From NCBI RefSeq assembly GCF_016859285.1, contig NC_053410.1:399694-463693 (forward strand): a stretch of 64,000 bases of DNA, written 5' to 3'. How positions within the stretch are numbered: the first letter of the stretch is position 1; each line of letters opens with the position of its first letter. Position numbers and translations under genes: made by a program. Source of the DNA: Xiphias gladius. Lineage: Eukaryota; Chordata; Actinopteri; Istiophoriformes; Xiphiidae. Below, piece after piece: positions 45,701 to 52,756 of this stretch. Under the pieces are notes generated by a model. The model had not been told where the DNA came from and did not search any database. It worked only from the letters and a program-made list of their open reading frames with translations.

Positions 45701-46677
45701 CTGGTTGCTGTGCATATTTTTTAATTCATATGTTTTTAATTTCGTTTGGCTGGTCTCTAGGATTTTATTAGGTGGTTGCCATGTAGTTGCCAAGAAGCTT
45801 AAGGCGACGACATGAAAACCAACTAGTAAATATGAACGTAATGCAACTGTGACTTTGGATGCACCTGTTGCAGAGTCACACGATCATCACCTTTTACATT
45901 TGAGGTCCCTGATCTGGTGGATTTTTACCACCTGTAGCTGACAGCAGAGATCTAGCAGATGTATATTTGGAAGTCAAATCTAGACCAGGAATTTTCAGGT
46001 GTTTGTTACCTGACTTCGCTCCATCGGGAGGCAGCATCCCACAGATCAGACCCAGCGCCTCGTCTCCCAACATGCAGTCTCCCAGATCCAGACAGACCAG
46101 GGCCGGGTGGGTCGACAGGGCCGAGTTAAGGGTCACCAGGCCAGCGTCCAACAGGGGGCTGCCATGGAGACTGGGGGGGGTGGGGACAGAGTCTTACAAA
46201 CCAATCACATTGTATCTTGCATGGTACCCAGAGGACGAATCCTAATGGTCCAGGTGAACTCTGGACCAGGGGTGAAGTCAGGGAGGTCACCTGAACCATT
46301 GAGATTTGTTAACACGTTATTTGGTCTGTCGGCACTTGTATTAACAGCCAATGAGGTGAGTCGAAGAGTTTCTAATTAAACCCTGTTGTCTGCTGGTCTA
46401 CTCACAACAGGGTCTGCAGGGATCGGTTGGTCCTCAGGGCGTCGGCCAGGTGTCGTGTCCGGTTGATGCTGGAGACAACGCCCAGGTTAAGGTTGAGCTG
46501 AGCGAGCGAGCGCGACTCGGCGACGCTGCGGCAGATGCGTCCAAAGTCGCGGTCAGAGAGCTGGCAACCGCGGACAGACAGCAGCTGAACGCTGTCCTCC
46601 TTCAGACTCTCACAGATGTCCTGAACCTCAGCCGCCGACAGCAGCTCCCCTGTGATCTGGATGGAGGCTGGTAGCAT
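32315..46677 (-). CDS. lrrc73: Leucine-rich repeat-containing protein 73 (five coding exons)
   Basis: Exons in transcript order are 46677-46406, 46170-46010, 36914-36792, 36189-36089 and 32614-32315. They join in frame to 319 codons (318 aa; human LRRC73 is 316 aa). The protein starts MLPASIQITGELLSAAEV and includes LRGC-type, SLAQLNLNLGVVSS, LDLGDCMLGDEA, LTLSANPGIS, RVLNLDYNPLGDQ and LEVLDLEGTGLTNQSAQ segments. These are ribonuclease-inhibitor-like leucine-rich repeats nearly identical to vertebrate LRRC73. The function is not established; cytoplasmic protein binding is a reasonable family-level guess, as there is no signal peptide or membrane span. The final about 60 residues, after LLSEGEEDDD, do not resemble the human tail and contain four copies of a PIRDKYQ heptad. 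The gene converges with dlk2. A consensus acceptor just before the ATG implies an upstream noncoding exon. Confidence 0.93.
32352..32435 (-). repeat. Coding 21-bp tandem repeat, four units
   Basis: Units at 32352, 32373, 32394 and 32415 read TGGTACTTGTCTCTGATTGG plus one base on the plus strand. The first and last units differ by one base each. The unit length is a multiple of three, so copy-number change keeps the lrrc73 frame. Confidence 0.93.
33319..33507. mobile_element. Internally deleted copy of the 18-bp-TIR MITE
   Basis: Left end CTTTAAAGGCACGGTTCAG and right end TGTTGAACTATTCCTTAA match the termini of 30122-30690 with several substitutions. The interior shares the GAGATATAACATG/CAGATATGACATG and AATCAGTGATCTTTA words. 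It is a smaller and older copy. Confidence 0.6.
34491..34715 (+). repeat. Dispersed repeat, copy A (direct copy at 46937-47160)
   Basis: Shares GTTACAGAGCAAC, GATCCTTCATCTGGATCTGG, CTCCCTCTCTTTTAGCTCTG and AGGGAAACATCTGGCTCTTT with 46937-47160 in the same order and orientation. By eye about 85-90 percent identity over 220 bp. Both copies belong to the lrrc73 neighbourhood (intron 4 and just 5' of the first coding exon). No coding content. Confidence 0.8.
35800..36030 (-). repeat. Dispersed repeat, inverted relative to 47715-47965
   Basis: Reverse complement shares GGATCACACA-AAAC, CTGAACTGATTT, GGGATGGATCAGGGA, GGAAGAAC and GAAGTCTGGTGTATG with 47715-47965. It is a common fish repeat by wording. 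The family name is not certain. Confidence 0.7.
36089..36189 (-). CDS. lrrc73: lrrc73 coding exon 4
   Basis: 101 nt from a TGTCTCCAG acceptor to a GTTGGC donor. It codes for DQIAGMLAVAVASSRTLEVL and then DLEGTGLTNQSAQ, conserved in LRRC73. The donor is weak but the phase and homology fix it. Confidence 0.88.
36195..36430. repeat. Degenerate ACCAGAACCAGAACATTAACT minisatellite in lrrc73 intron 3
   Basis: Irregular reiterations of ACCAGAACCAGAAC and CATTAACTAC-like words fill this part of the 602-bp intron. The vocabulary resembles the CCAG-rich arrays at 31020-31640. Confidence 0.7.
36702..36781. repeat. (CA)n microsatellite next to the lrrc73 exon 3 donor
   Basis: About 40 uninterrupted CA units on the plus strand, hence UG repeats in the lrrc73 pre-mRNA. 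The array starts about 10 nt inside intron 3, after GTAACAACACT. It is followed on the sense strand by a GAGAGGGAGAGAGAG tract. Confidence 0.97.
36792..36914 (-). CDS. lrrc73: lrrc73 coding exon 3
   Basis: 123 nt between TTGTGTTCAG and GTAACA. It codes for LRELTLSANPGISSKGWARL and TIAVAHSSQLRVLNLDYNPL, one and a half leucine-rich repeats. Both ends are in phase 1 and join exons 2 and 4 without a break. Confidence 0.92.
37520..40140 (-). mobile_element. Tx1-like (L1 clade) LINE, internally deleted and frameshifted
   Basis: In element order on the minus strand, an ORF1 remnant near 39873-39440 has FLGLPA followed by ISEDEILEKLHG, a WPGTRTADGTRFV motif and EYFRVIHDRRIKVCR, as in Tx1-type gag proteins that precede CCHC knuckles. 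ORF2 then shows an APE endonuclease (38965-38308) with IFCIQETKWDDN, NVYEPERRKERKNFF, IIVDFN and SRIDFCLVTSVFQ. A linker at 38207-37965 follows, then a C-terminal zinc-finger-like part at 37807-37529 (YRSIFTGVILHQTS and a degenerate C-H-C pattern). The whole reverse-transcriptase core is absent. Stops and frameshifts are frequent. It lies in the same orientation as lrrc73. Confidence 0.78.
38308..38965 (-). pseudogene. LINE endonuclease (ORF2 N-terminal) remnant
   Basis: Two frames cover the AP-endonuclease-like domain: 38965-38750 with LNACGLHNGEKMES and QETKWDD, and 38718-38308 with IINVYEP, the catalytic-type DFN and SRIDFCLV. The glycine of the usual GDFN motif is replaced by valine. A stop separates the frames. 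It is part of the Tx1-like copy and is not a host gene. Confidence 0.75.
40150..41690. other. Noncoding repeat-like DNA
   Basis: Contains the GTTGCCAACTTAGCACCTTTG-type wording near 40346 that I associate with a common fish repeat, and A/T-rich DNA near 40970-41170. No host exon or transposase motif is visible. Confidence 0.4.
41690..41860 (-). mobile_element. Possible hAT-like transposon end
   Basis: The minus strand reads CTAGGGCTGTAGTCAACC, AAAGAAAATCTTGGTAGACTG and AAATCGTACC in order, which resembles the terminal sequence of a common fish hAT-like element. Only one end is recognised and no transposase is seen. The assignment is from memory. Confidence 0.4.
43285..43365 (-). pseudogene. 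LINE reverse-transcriptase active-site remnant (YADD)
   Basis: The minus strand translates PISGMLVGDREHK then MILYADDVLIFSS, the palm-domain YADD box of L1-type reverse transcriptases with its usual GD-x-EHK lead-in. A stop follows about 35 codons later. Confidence 0.85.
43461..43754 (-). pseudogene. L1-type ORF1p C-terminal domain remnant
   Basis: An open frame with RRASQDGALMYSGSKLSFYS, then KNRKAYDEVKQRLREPGIPY and SHGGSKRRF matches the carboxy-terminal domain of fish L1 ORF1 proteins (the RNA-binding chaperone). It is open over 97 codons, so the insertion is not very old. Confidence 0.78.
44480..44590 (-). mobile_element. MITE-like repeat (GCAACTAA-CGATTAATC family), reverse copy
   Basis: TTTTTCACTATTTTCTCACATTTGATTCACTG, AACAATCAACCAGTTATTAA and GTCGGATTTATTGATAATGA follow the reversed order of the family seen at 5527-5770. 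The copy is diverged and its edges are approximate. Confidence 0.45.
46010..46170 (-). CDS. lrrc73: lrrc73 coding exon 2
   Basis: 161 nt from a CCCCCCCAG acceptor to a GTAACA donor. It codes for LHGSPLLDAGLVTLNSALST, HPALVCLDLGDCMLGDEALG and LICGMLPPDGAKS, nearly identical to mammalian LRRC73 in the LDLGDCMLGDEA block. Confidence 0.92.
46406..46677 (-). CDS. lrrc73: lrrc73 first coding exon
   Basis: The ATG at 46677-46675 follows a TCCTGTCCAG acceptor by one base, and the protein start (MLPASIQITGE) matches the human start (MLPSSIQISGE as I recall it). 272 nt end in phase 2 at GTGAGT. The open frame extends further upstream, but that part lacks homology and is taken as intron. Confidence 0.9.
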
Positions 46678-46936
46678 CCTGGACAGGACTGGGAGCACTG
46701 GGAGCACTGGAACGCCTGGCGCGACATGGAGGGAAAAACCAGACTGTAAAACAGACACCAGATAAGATCTACCAATACGTCGGTTGTTTAAAGAGAAACA
46801 GAAAAAGTCTGCCCTTTACTGGTGGAAAACTGGTACTGAACTGATGCCACCTTTTCCAGCCTCTGTGAGGCAGCACGGTCTCTCACTGAAACTGATTTTT
46901 TTTGTCCACTTGCTAACTTGTTTTTCCAGAAGTTGC

Positions 46937-47160
46937 TTCTTTCCTCATCCAGCAGTTACAGAGCAACATGATCCTTCATCTGGATCTGGTGTCTGTATCT
47001 CCTGATGAACCTAAGTCCAGTACTCCCTCTCTTTTAGCTCTGGTTTTGGTCTCCACCGGCTCCTGAGGGAAACATCTGGCTCTTTAGCTGCTAAGCGCTA
47101 CACTATGTTCACCAGCTGGTCTCAGACTGGGTCTGTCTGCTTTTTGCCAATGTTAGAGCT
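46937..47160 (+). repeat. Dispersed repeat, copy B (direct copy of 34491-34715)
   Basis: Same order of shared words as copy A, including GATCCTTCATCTGGATCTGG and GAGGGAAACATCTGGCTC. It lies just upstream of the lrrc73 first coding exon on that gene's strand. Confidence 0.8.
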
Positions 47161-47714
47161 CAGCTGTGTGCTGCTGTTTAGCGGAGGCGGGGAAGTTAAC
47201 CAAACCTAAATGTAAACGTAAACCCCGACGTAACCTCAACGCAAGTCCATCAGAACGAGAAAGTCTAGCACGAATCTTCGCCTGTACACCACTCTGCTTT
47301 ATTCACCAAACCTCTTCTTGTCGGCGGCCCGTGGGCCAAATCTGACCCGTCATCGTAAAAGCTGAAGACTTCAGTTAAACAGTGATCAATACTTTAATAT
47401 TATTCTTCATAAATCTACGGTAGATGTCACTGTAAAAAGGCGAATGTGATTCCCAGTAAACAGAGCATTTAACAGGCAGTTCACAGATAAAATATCAGTT
47501 AGTCTGCTTTTGCGACACAGAGCAGCTCACTAACAGGAAAATGATGCTTGTCCTCAGATACAGTCCTGAAGAACAGCTGATACCTGACACCTGCTAAACG
47601 GCTGCAGGGAAACGGAGTGTAAGTAAATTAAATATTAAGATCATACAGGCCCAAGTCCCCACTGCACCTGTAAAAGGCTGAAACCGGCCCATGGTTGAAC
47701 CTCAATACTGACCC

Positions 47715-47965
47715 CCAACATCACCTCCACCAAGGTGGTTCTGTTTTCACCTGTGTCTATTTATTTGTCAGCAGGATCACACAGAAACCGCTGAACTGAT
47801 TTTCACTGAACCTGGCGGAGGGATGGATCAGGGACCAGGGAAGAACCCGTTACATTCCGGGTCAGATCCAGATCATTTACTATGAATCTGGATTTTTTCC
47901 TCTGAAGTCTGGTGTATGTTGTCTGACACTGGTCTTGGCGGAGGTTTGCGCTCCGAGAGCCATTC
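47715..47965 (+). repeat. Dispersed repeat (inverted copy at 35800-36030)
   Basis: GTCAGCAGGATCACACAG, CTGAACTGATTTTCACTGAAC, GGGATGGATCAGGGACC and CTGAAGTCTGGTGTATG form the recognisable series. No coding content. Confidence 0.7.
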
Positions 47966-48060
47966 TAGTTTACAATACATTGAGCCGTCACGTGATCTGT
48001 ATATCACCATAGTTACCACACTGTACATTCCACACACACCATAAACGGGCTACAGAGTAG

Positions 48061-48130
48061 AGCTGGAACGATTAATCGATTCATTGATTAGTTGATCGAC
48101 AGAAAATTAATCTGCAACTGTTTTGAAAAC
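48061..48130 (+). mobile_element. MITE-like repeat (GCAACTAA-CGATTAATC family), short forward copy
   Basis: GAGCTGGAACGATTAATCGATTCATTG and GATCGACAGAAAATTAATCTG match the start of the family seen at 5527. Confidence 0.5.
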
Positions 48131-48278
48131 TCATAACTTGCTAAACAGCTGCAGGGAAACTGAGCAGGATGTTGACTCAGCGTTTTATTATTTGCTGTTT
48201 CTGATCTTATTGATACTCTATTGATCATTACTGTGATCAGTTACTTGCTGTTGGTACAGAATCAATCAACTCTCATCA

Positions 48279-48362
48279 TAGATAGATAGATCAATAGACA
48301 GATAGATAGATAGATACGTGGATAAATAAATAAATAGATAGACTGATAGATAGATAGATAGA
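48279..48362. repeat. (GATA)n microsatellite, interrupted
   Basis: GATA units with ATAA and GACA interruptions. It leads into an unusually GATC-dense segment up to about 48920. Confidence 0.92.
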
Positions 48363-48769
48363 TGTGGGTTAACAATGATCATGAAATTGATAAATAAGTT
48401 GGAGGAGATCAATAGTTGATCCGTTTTCTCGCTGTTATCAATAGTTCCAGCTCCTGCTGTCATTGTTCAGACTGTAAAAGAAAACTGATCAGTTAGTGAT
48501 CAATTATCAGTAGATGCTGATCATGGCGAGATCAGCCGAGTTGAGTAACTCAGTGATCAATCTGGAAAATTTACGAGTTAAAACATAAACCAGCGCAAAT
48601 CAATAATCGATTAATCAAAAGTATCGATGAGCAGGAGCGGGTTTCTGATCTTCTGTCTGGAACCGATCAGCTGATCAGACCGATCAGGTGATCGGTATTG
48701 ATCTCAGGCTCGGATCGGTGCTGCAGCAAGGTTATCAATTAACCTGATAAATGATCGATCAGCTCACGC

Positions 48770-49110
48770 GGGGAGGATCGGGACTCTCACACGCTGATGT
48801 CATCATCCGCTGCTCCGGTGCCTCTGATCCCGCCGCAGGCCACGCGCCGGTTCTGATCCACCGCGTCGGACATCAGAGCCGATCGATCCGGGTATCGATT
48901 GACCGGCTTTGATCAGCAACAGAGAATCGTGCGGCGGTGCGGTTGGAGCAGGGGAGTCGGTGTCCTGCAGCCGGGCAGGGGGTCTGTCTGTCGGTCGGTG
49001 TGAGCTCGGTGAGTCCCGGTGTGTTTCTGCAGGTGACCGTTACTATGAGACAGAGAGCGGAGAGAGAGGAGGAGGGCTCACTCTGACCGGTTTACCGGGA
49101 CCAAACACAG
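48770..49110. promoter_or_regulatory. CpG-rich segment, possible promoter
   Basis: CpG density rises sharply (CCGCTGCTCCGG, CACGCGCCGGTTC, GTGCGGCGGTGCGG) compared with the flanks. It lies about 2.1-2.4 kb upstream of the first lrrc73 coding exon on that gene's strand, which needs an upstream leader exon. Direct evidence for a start site is lacking. Confidence 0.35.
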
Positions 49111-49659
49111 GACCGACTACAGGGTCGGAGAGGGGGTGGGCAGGAGAAGATAGTGACGTTTTATTTAACGGGAATAACAATAACACAGGATATAACAAAA
49201 TGCCGGGTTATATAATAAGCCTGTGGTCATTTATTATTAAATAACCAATTATTCAAAATAATGCGCATTTTCTGCTCTAGACCTTGGACTGGTATACGTC
49301 ATTAAACAGACATTAACATTAGCGAGGCGATGACGGAAAGCACGAGACTCACACCGACTTCTTGCGTCATCAACGACGAAATATCATATTCGTAACTGGC
49401 CGTCACGTTCTGCCACTGAGACGCTGACGCTGCAGAGAGTTTAGAGAGAAAAGACGGAAACGCGTTTTTCCTCTTTTCTTTTAAGAAGCAAATGACCCAA
49501 TTAATCCTTCTGAGCTCGGGCTTGTTTTTCTCTTTCATCACAGCGACTCGAACTCGCCTCTCGATTCCCTCAAACGGGAAAACGCAACAAAGGACTTCAA
49601 CAGGTGAGGCCGTGATTCGGACAAGGATCCGGTCAGAGTGACGCCTCTTCCGCGTCACA

Positions 49660-49735
49660 CGATCTTTACACGCGTGACGTCACAGCCCGCTGAGCCTCGT
49701 TTTAATCCTCCTGTCTGTGACGTCACGAGGAGGAA
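49660..49735. promoter_or_regulatory. Pair of perfect CRE sites (TGACGTCA)
   Basis: The palindrome TGACGTCA occurs at 49675-49682 and again at 49718-49725, 43 bp apart, in a CpG-containing stretch. CRE palindromes bind CREB/ATF proteins and cluster near vertebrate promoters. Candidate targets are lrrc73 (leftward) and mea1 (rightward, about 1 kb away). Confidence 0.55.
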
Positions 49736-50629
49736 AGGGAAGCTTTTTTTTAATTAAACTGAATATTTATGAGTGAAACTTATTGATTAGTGATCAGCTG
49801 CTACATAATCACCTGCTCCGACCTTCCTGCGGTTTTCAAAATAATAGCCCTAACTGAATGACGAGGACTGGTCGGACTTTAAATCTGGGGTTAAGAGATT
49901 AAACACGGAGGGTTTGACGGCTGGTTGTGTTTTTAATTTCGACATACTGTCGTATCTCAATGACCACGTGTGTTTTTACAACATTAGAAAACAGCTTCAT
50001 TCTCCTTCAAGGGGAAACATGAAAACGCAGACAGAGTCACCACCGACGGTATGAACAAGTCATCAAAAGTTATAAACGATTCGGTCAGACTTTACTTTAT
50101 GTTTTAACAGACTGTGATGCAGATTACAACCAGGTATAAGAGCATGTTTCAGAGTTTATTAATCTTCAGTACTTGTTCTATATATTTATTATTATTCCTG
50201 CTGTGATTTACTGTGTTGTCGTTCATCACCTGTTCATCCAGGAGCCTCCACTGACGAGTGTCCACAGGAGGAGTTGGAGCCGGTAACAGAGACGGTGATA
50301 AACACTGGGATCTGATCACATTATACAGGATAAATACACCAGTTATTACGTCTCTATATTCTGATTATACAGATAAATAAACCGGTTATTATGTCGTTAT
50401 ATAACGATTATATATTTCATATATTTATATATTATATCTTGCGGCCTTTGAATGAACAAATAAATGAATAAATGAGGAAAAAAGTTTTATTTTTTCTTGC
50501 ATTTGAAATCTTAAATTGTTAAACTGTATTTTTTTTTTTAACATTTACTTGTTTTCTTCTGCTTTGTCCTGTTTGTGTTTCTTGGGTTAATAAAGTTGTT
50601 TATGAGAATATTTTGCATCTGACGTCAGT

Positions 50630-50735
50630 TTTGTTGCGGTCCCGTGACGTAGCCGGAAGCGTCTGATCAGCAGCTGCAGCTAGCAGCGACTAACAGCTAA
50701 CACCTGAGGCTCCGAGCAGACAGACACACAGACAG
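50630..50735 (+). promoter_or_regulatory. mea1: mea1 promoter and noncoding first exon (inferred)
   Basis: CCCGTGACGTAGCCGGAAGC holds a CRE-like word (TGACGTAG) and a strong ETS/GABP site (CCGGAAGC) with no TATA box, a typical housekeeping core promoter. The following GC-rich stretch ends at a consensus donor (GACAG then GTGAGC at 50736), suitable for a leader exon spliced to the coding exon that begins near 52343. Confidence 0.6.
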
Positions 50736-51379
50736 GTGAGCCCCGGAGCCCCTCGCCTGGAGAGGGTTCGTTACTGGGTCAGGAATGAAACAACAAGGAG
50801 GGAGAGGGTTTAATAACCGGAGAAACAAACGAGTTCGTCAGAGAAACAAACAGAGAGCAGCCGTTAGCCGGTAGCCGCAGGGTTCTCCATCATCACCGTC
50901 ATCTACCTGTCCGACAATCATCCAGGTTTATCTCACACACAGGCCGTAGCAGGAGGACAGGTGGGTGCAGACTGTCAGCCAGGTAACACGGGAGCTACTG
51001 GAGCTGTTAGCATGTTAGCTGTTAGCATGGTGTTCTATAAACTGGTTTGAATAGAAACCTCCTCCCCGTCTCCGTCTGTTCAGGTGAAGCATGAGCCCAT
51101 TCATTCCTGCTGTTTTAAGTTGTTTCGTTATCAGTGGATCAATCAATCAGAGAATCGGCGGATTAATCGATCAGCGGATCAATCGATCAGTCGATGGGAG
51201 CTGCTGAGTGTCAGTTTCTGGGCGTCCGGTTCAAATGAGCCGCAGCTGTAAAGAAACTGACCTCTACAGTCAGACCCGAGTCACAGCGTCAGTAAAAGTA
51301 ACAATAAAGTCAGCCATGGTTTTCATTTCTCAGTGAACTTCATCCAAAGTGCAGTAAAGAGAAGGAACCTAAATCTGAT

Positions 51380-51672
51380 CAGTATTCGCCGTGACCCCCC
51401 TTTGCCTTCAAACCAGCACCAGGTTCTTGGCAGGTAGGTCGTTCCGAGCGTCTTGGAGAACCCGCCTCAGTTCTTCTGTGGATTTAGTGTCTCTCTGTGT
51501 CTCAGTGTCCCTGTCTCCTCATGTGATCCCGGACTGACTCCATGATGCTGAGATCAGGGCTGTGTGGGGTCCAGACCCTCTGCTGCAGGACTCCTGGTCC
51601 TCCTGGTCTCTGAAGACAGTTCTTTATGGCTCTGGCTGTGTGTTTGGACTCGTTGTCCTGCTGCCAAATGAA
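51380..51672 (-). mobile_element. Tc1/mariner-like transposase remnant
   Basis: The minus strand translates QQDNESKHTARAIKN, matching the QQDNDPKHT block around the second catalytic aspartate of Tc1-like transposases. It continues to WTPHSPDLSIMESVRD, matching the W-x-SPDLNPIE block with the third catalytic glutamate, and near 51400 to GLKAKGGHGEY like the family C-terminus. Stops and substitutions (NPIE to SIME) show it is dead. Only the C-terminal third remains. Confidence 0.72.
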
Positions 51673-51684
51673 TCTGGGACGAGC

Positions 51685-51930
51685 AGCCAGTTATTTTCTC
51701 GATTGATTGACAAGTTGTTTGGTCCAGGTGACGTCTTCAAACGTCTAGTTTTCGGTTTCTAAGCCAGAAAACAGAGGAAATCTAAGAGACGTTAGACGAG
51801 CGAGAACACGCACACGTTTGGCAGTTTTACCTGAACACGATTCATCAAATTCTCCAAGTAGCTGCCGACCAATTTTTCTGTCAATCGACTAATTGATTAG
51901 TGGACTAATCGTTGCAGCGTTACTAAACCT
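51685..51930 (-). mobile_element. MITE-like repeat (GCAACTAA-CGATTAATC family), reverse copy
   Basis: CCAGGTGACGTCTTCAAACG, CAGTTTT and TCAATCGACTAATTGATTAG then CTAATCGTTGCAGC give the reversed order of the family. It abuts the Tc1-like remnant, so one element may have inserted into the other. Confidence 0.55.
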
Positions 51931-52342
51931 CTGTTTGGGCACAGGAGGTTCATGTCCTGGTTAATTAGTCTGCAGAGACACAGACAACTTGACCAGGCCC
52001 ACGATTCAGCCGATATCAGCTTACTGCGGATGTATTGATATTAGCGATCAGACACAGAAACTGTCAGTTTCTCATTTCAGTCTGTGTGAATCTGGGTCAC
52101 TTCTCTTTAAAAACAACAAATCTCAGGATCCGAAACAAGATTGATTATTTATGGTAAAAAAAAAAATTACTTTTGAACTGTCCACCATCAGTTTCAGCCT
52201 CAGACATCCAGTATCAGCTGGGCTCTATCTTTTCAGAAATAGAAATAGAAAATAAGAGCTAGAGGGTAAATAGAACTAAAACCCAAAAGTAAAAAGCGTT
52301 CACTAACCCAGGACTGTCCCTGTCCCTGCCCCCCCCCCCAAG

Positions 52343-52670
52343 GGTGTCTGTGTGGATGTGGGTGTGGAGCTCATGTGTGGGGACGGAGAGAGGGACCGAG
52401 AACCGAGGACGAGAGACGAGAGGGAGAGAGGCGAGAGCGCGCGGGGGCGGGCGCTGCTGGGGGGGGAGCCGTGGAGCGGGGGGGAAGGAGGGGGCGAGGA
52501 GGAAGAGGAGGAGGAGGAGGAAGGGGAGGAGATGGAGCTCGGGGGGGAGGAGGAGGAGGCGACTAGCGGGGGATATTATTACCAACCTCTGAACCAGGAT
52601 CCTGACGGTCTGAACTCCAGCGAGCAGCCGGGGGAGGAGGACGGGGAGGAGGAGGAGGAGGAGAGAGGGG

Positions 52671-52706
<36 letters not shown>

Positions 52707-52756
52707 AGACGCCCTCGCACGCCCAGCAGGTGCAGCAGGTGCAGCACAGGATAGAG
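52343..52756 (+). CDS. mea1: mea1 first coding exon (acidic N-terminus)
   Basis: Begins after a poly(C) tract ending AAG. It codes for a glutamate-rich stretch, then [20 protein letters not shown], another E/Q-rich run ([10 protein letters not shown]), and QQVQHRIE. It ends in phase 0 at GTGAGA. The QEQE run comes from a short tandem GAGCAG repeat. Confidence 0.82.

Larger units (their letters stand above)
36915..46009 (-). other. lrrc73: lrrc73 intron 2 (9.1 kb) with two LINE relics
   Basis: The largest intron of the gene. It holds a Tx1-like LINE relic (about 37520-40140), a possible hAT-like relic near 41690-41860 and an L1-like LINE relic (41870-44110). The flanks are otherwise unremarkable A/T-rich DNA. 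An (AAAAT)n run lies at 37292-37316. Confidence 0.7.
50736..52342 (+). other. mea1: mea1 intron 1 (inferred) with transposon relics
   Basis: Runs from the leader donor to an acceptor candidate at CCCCCCAAG (52342) or ACCCAG (52311). It contains a Tc1-like transposase remnant and a nested MITE copy. No exon is seen inside. Confidence 0.45.

Noticed and set aside
49302..49658. 118-codon minus-strand open frame as a gene
   Set aside because: No family motif. It may overlap an lrrc73 leader exon but has no support as a protein.
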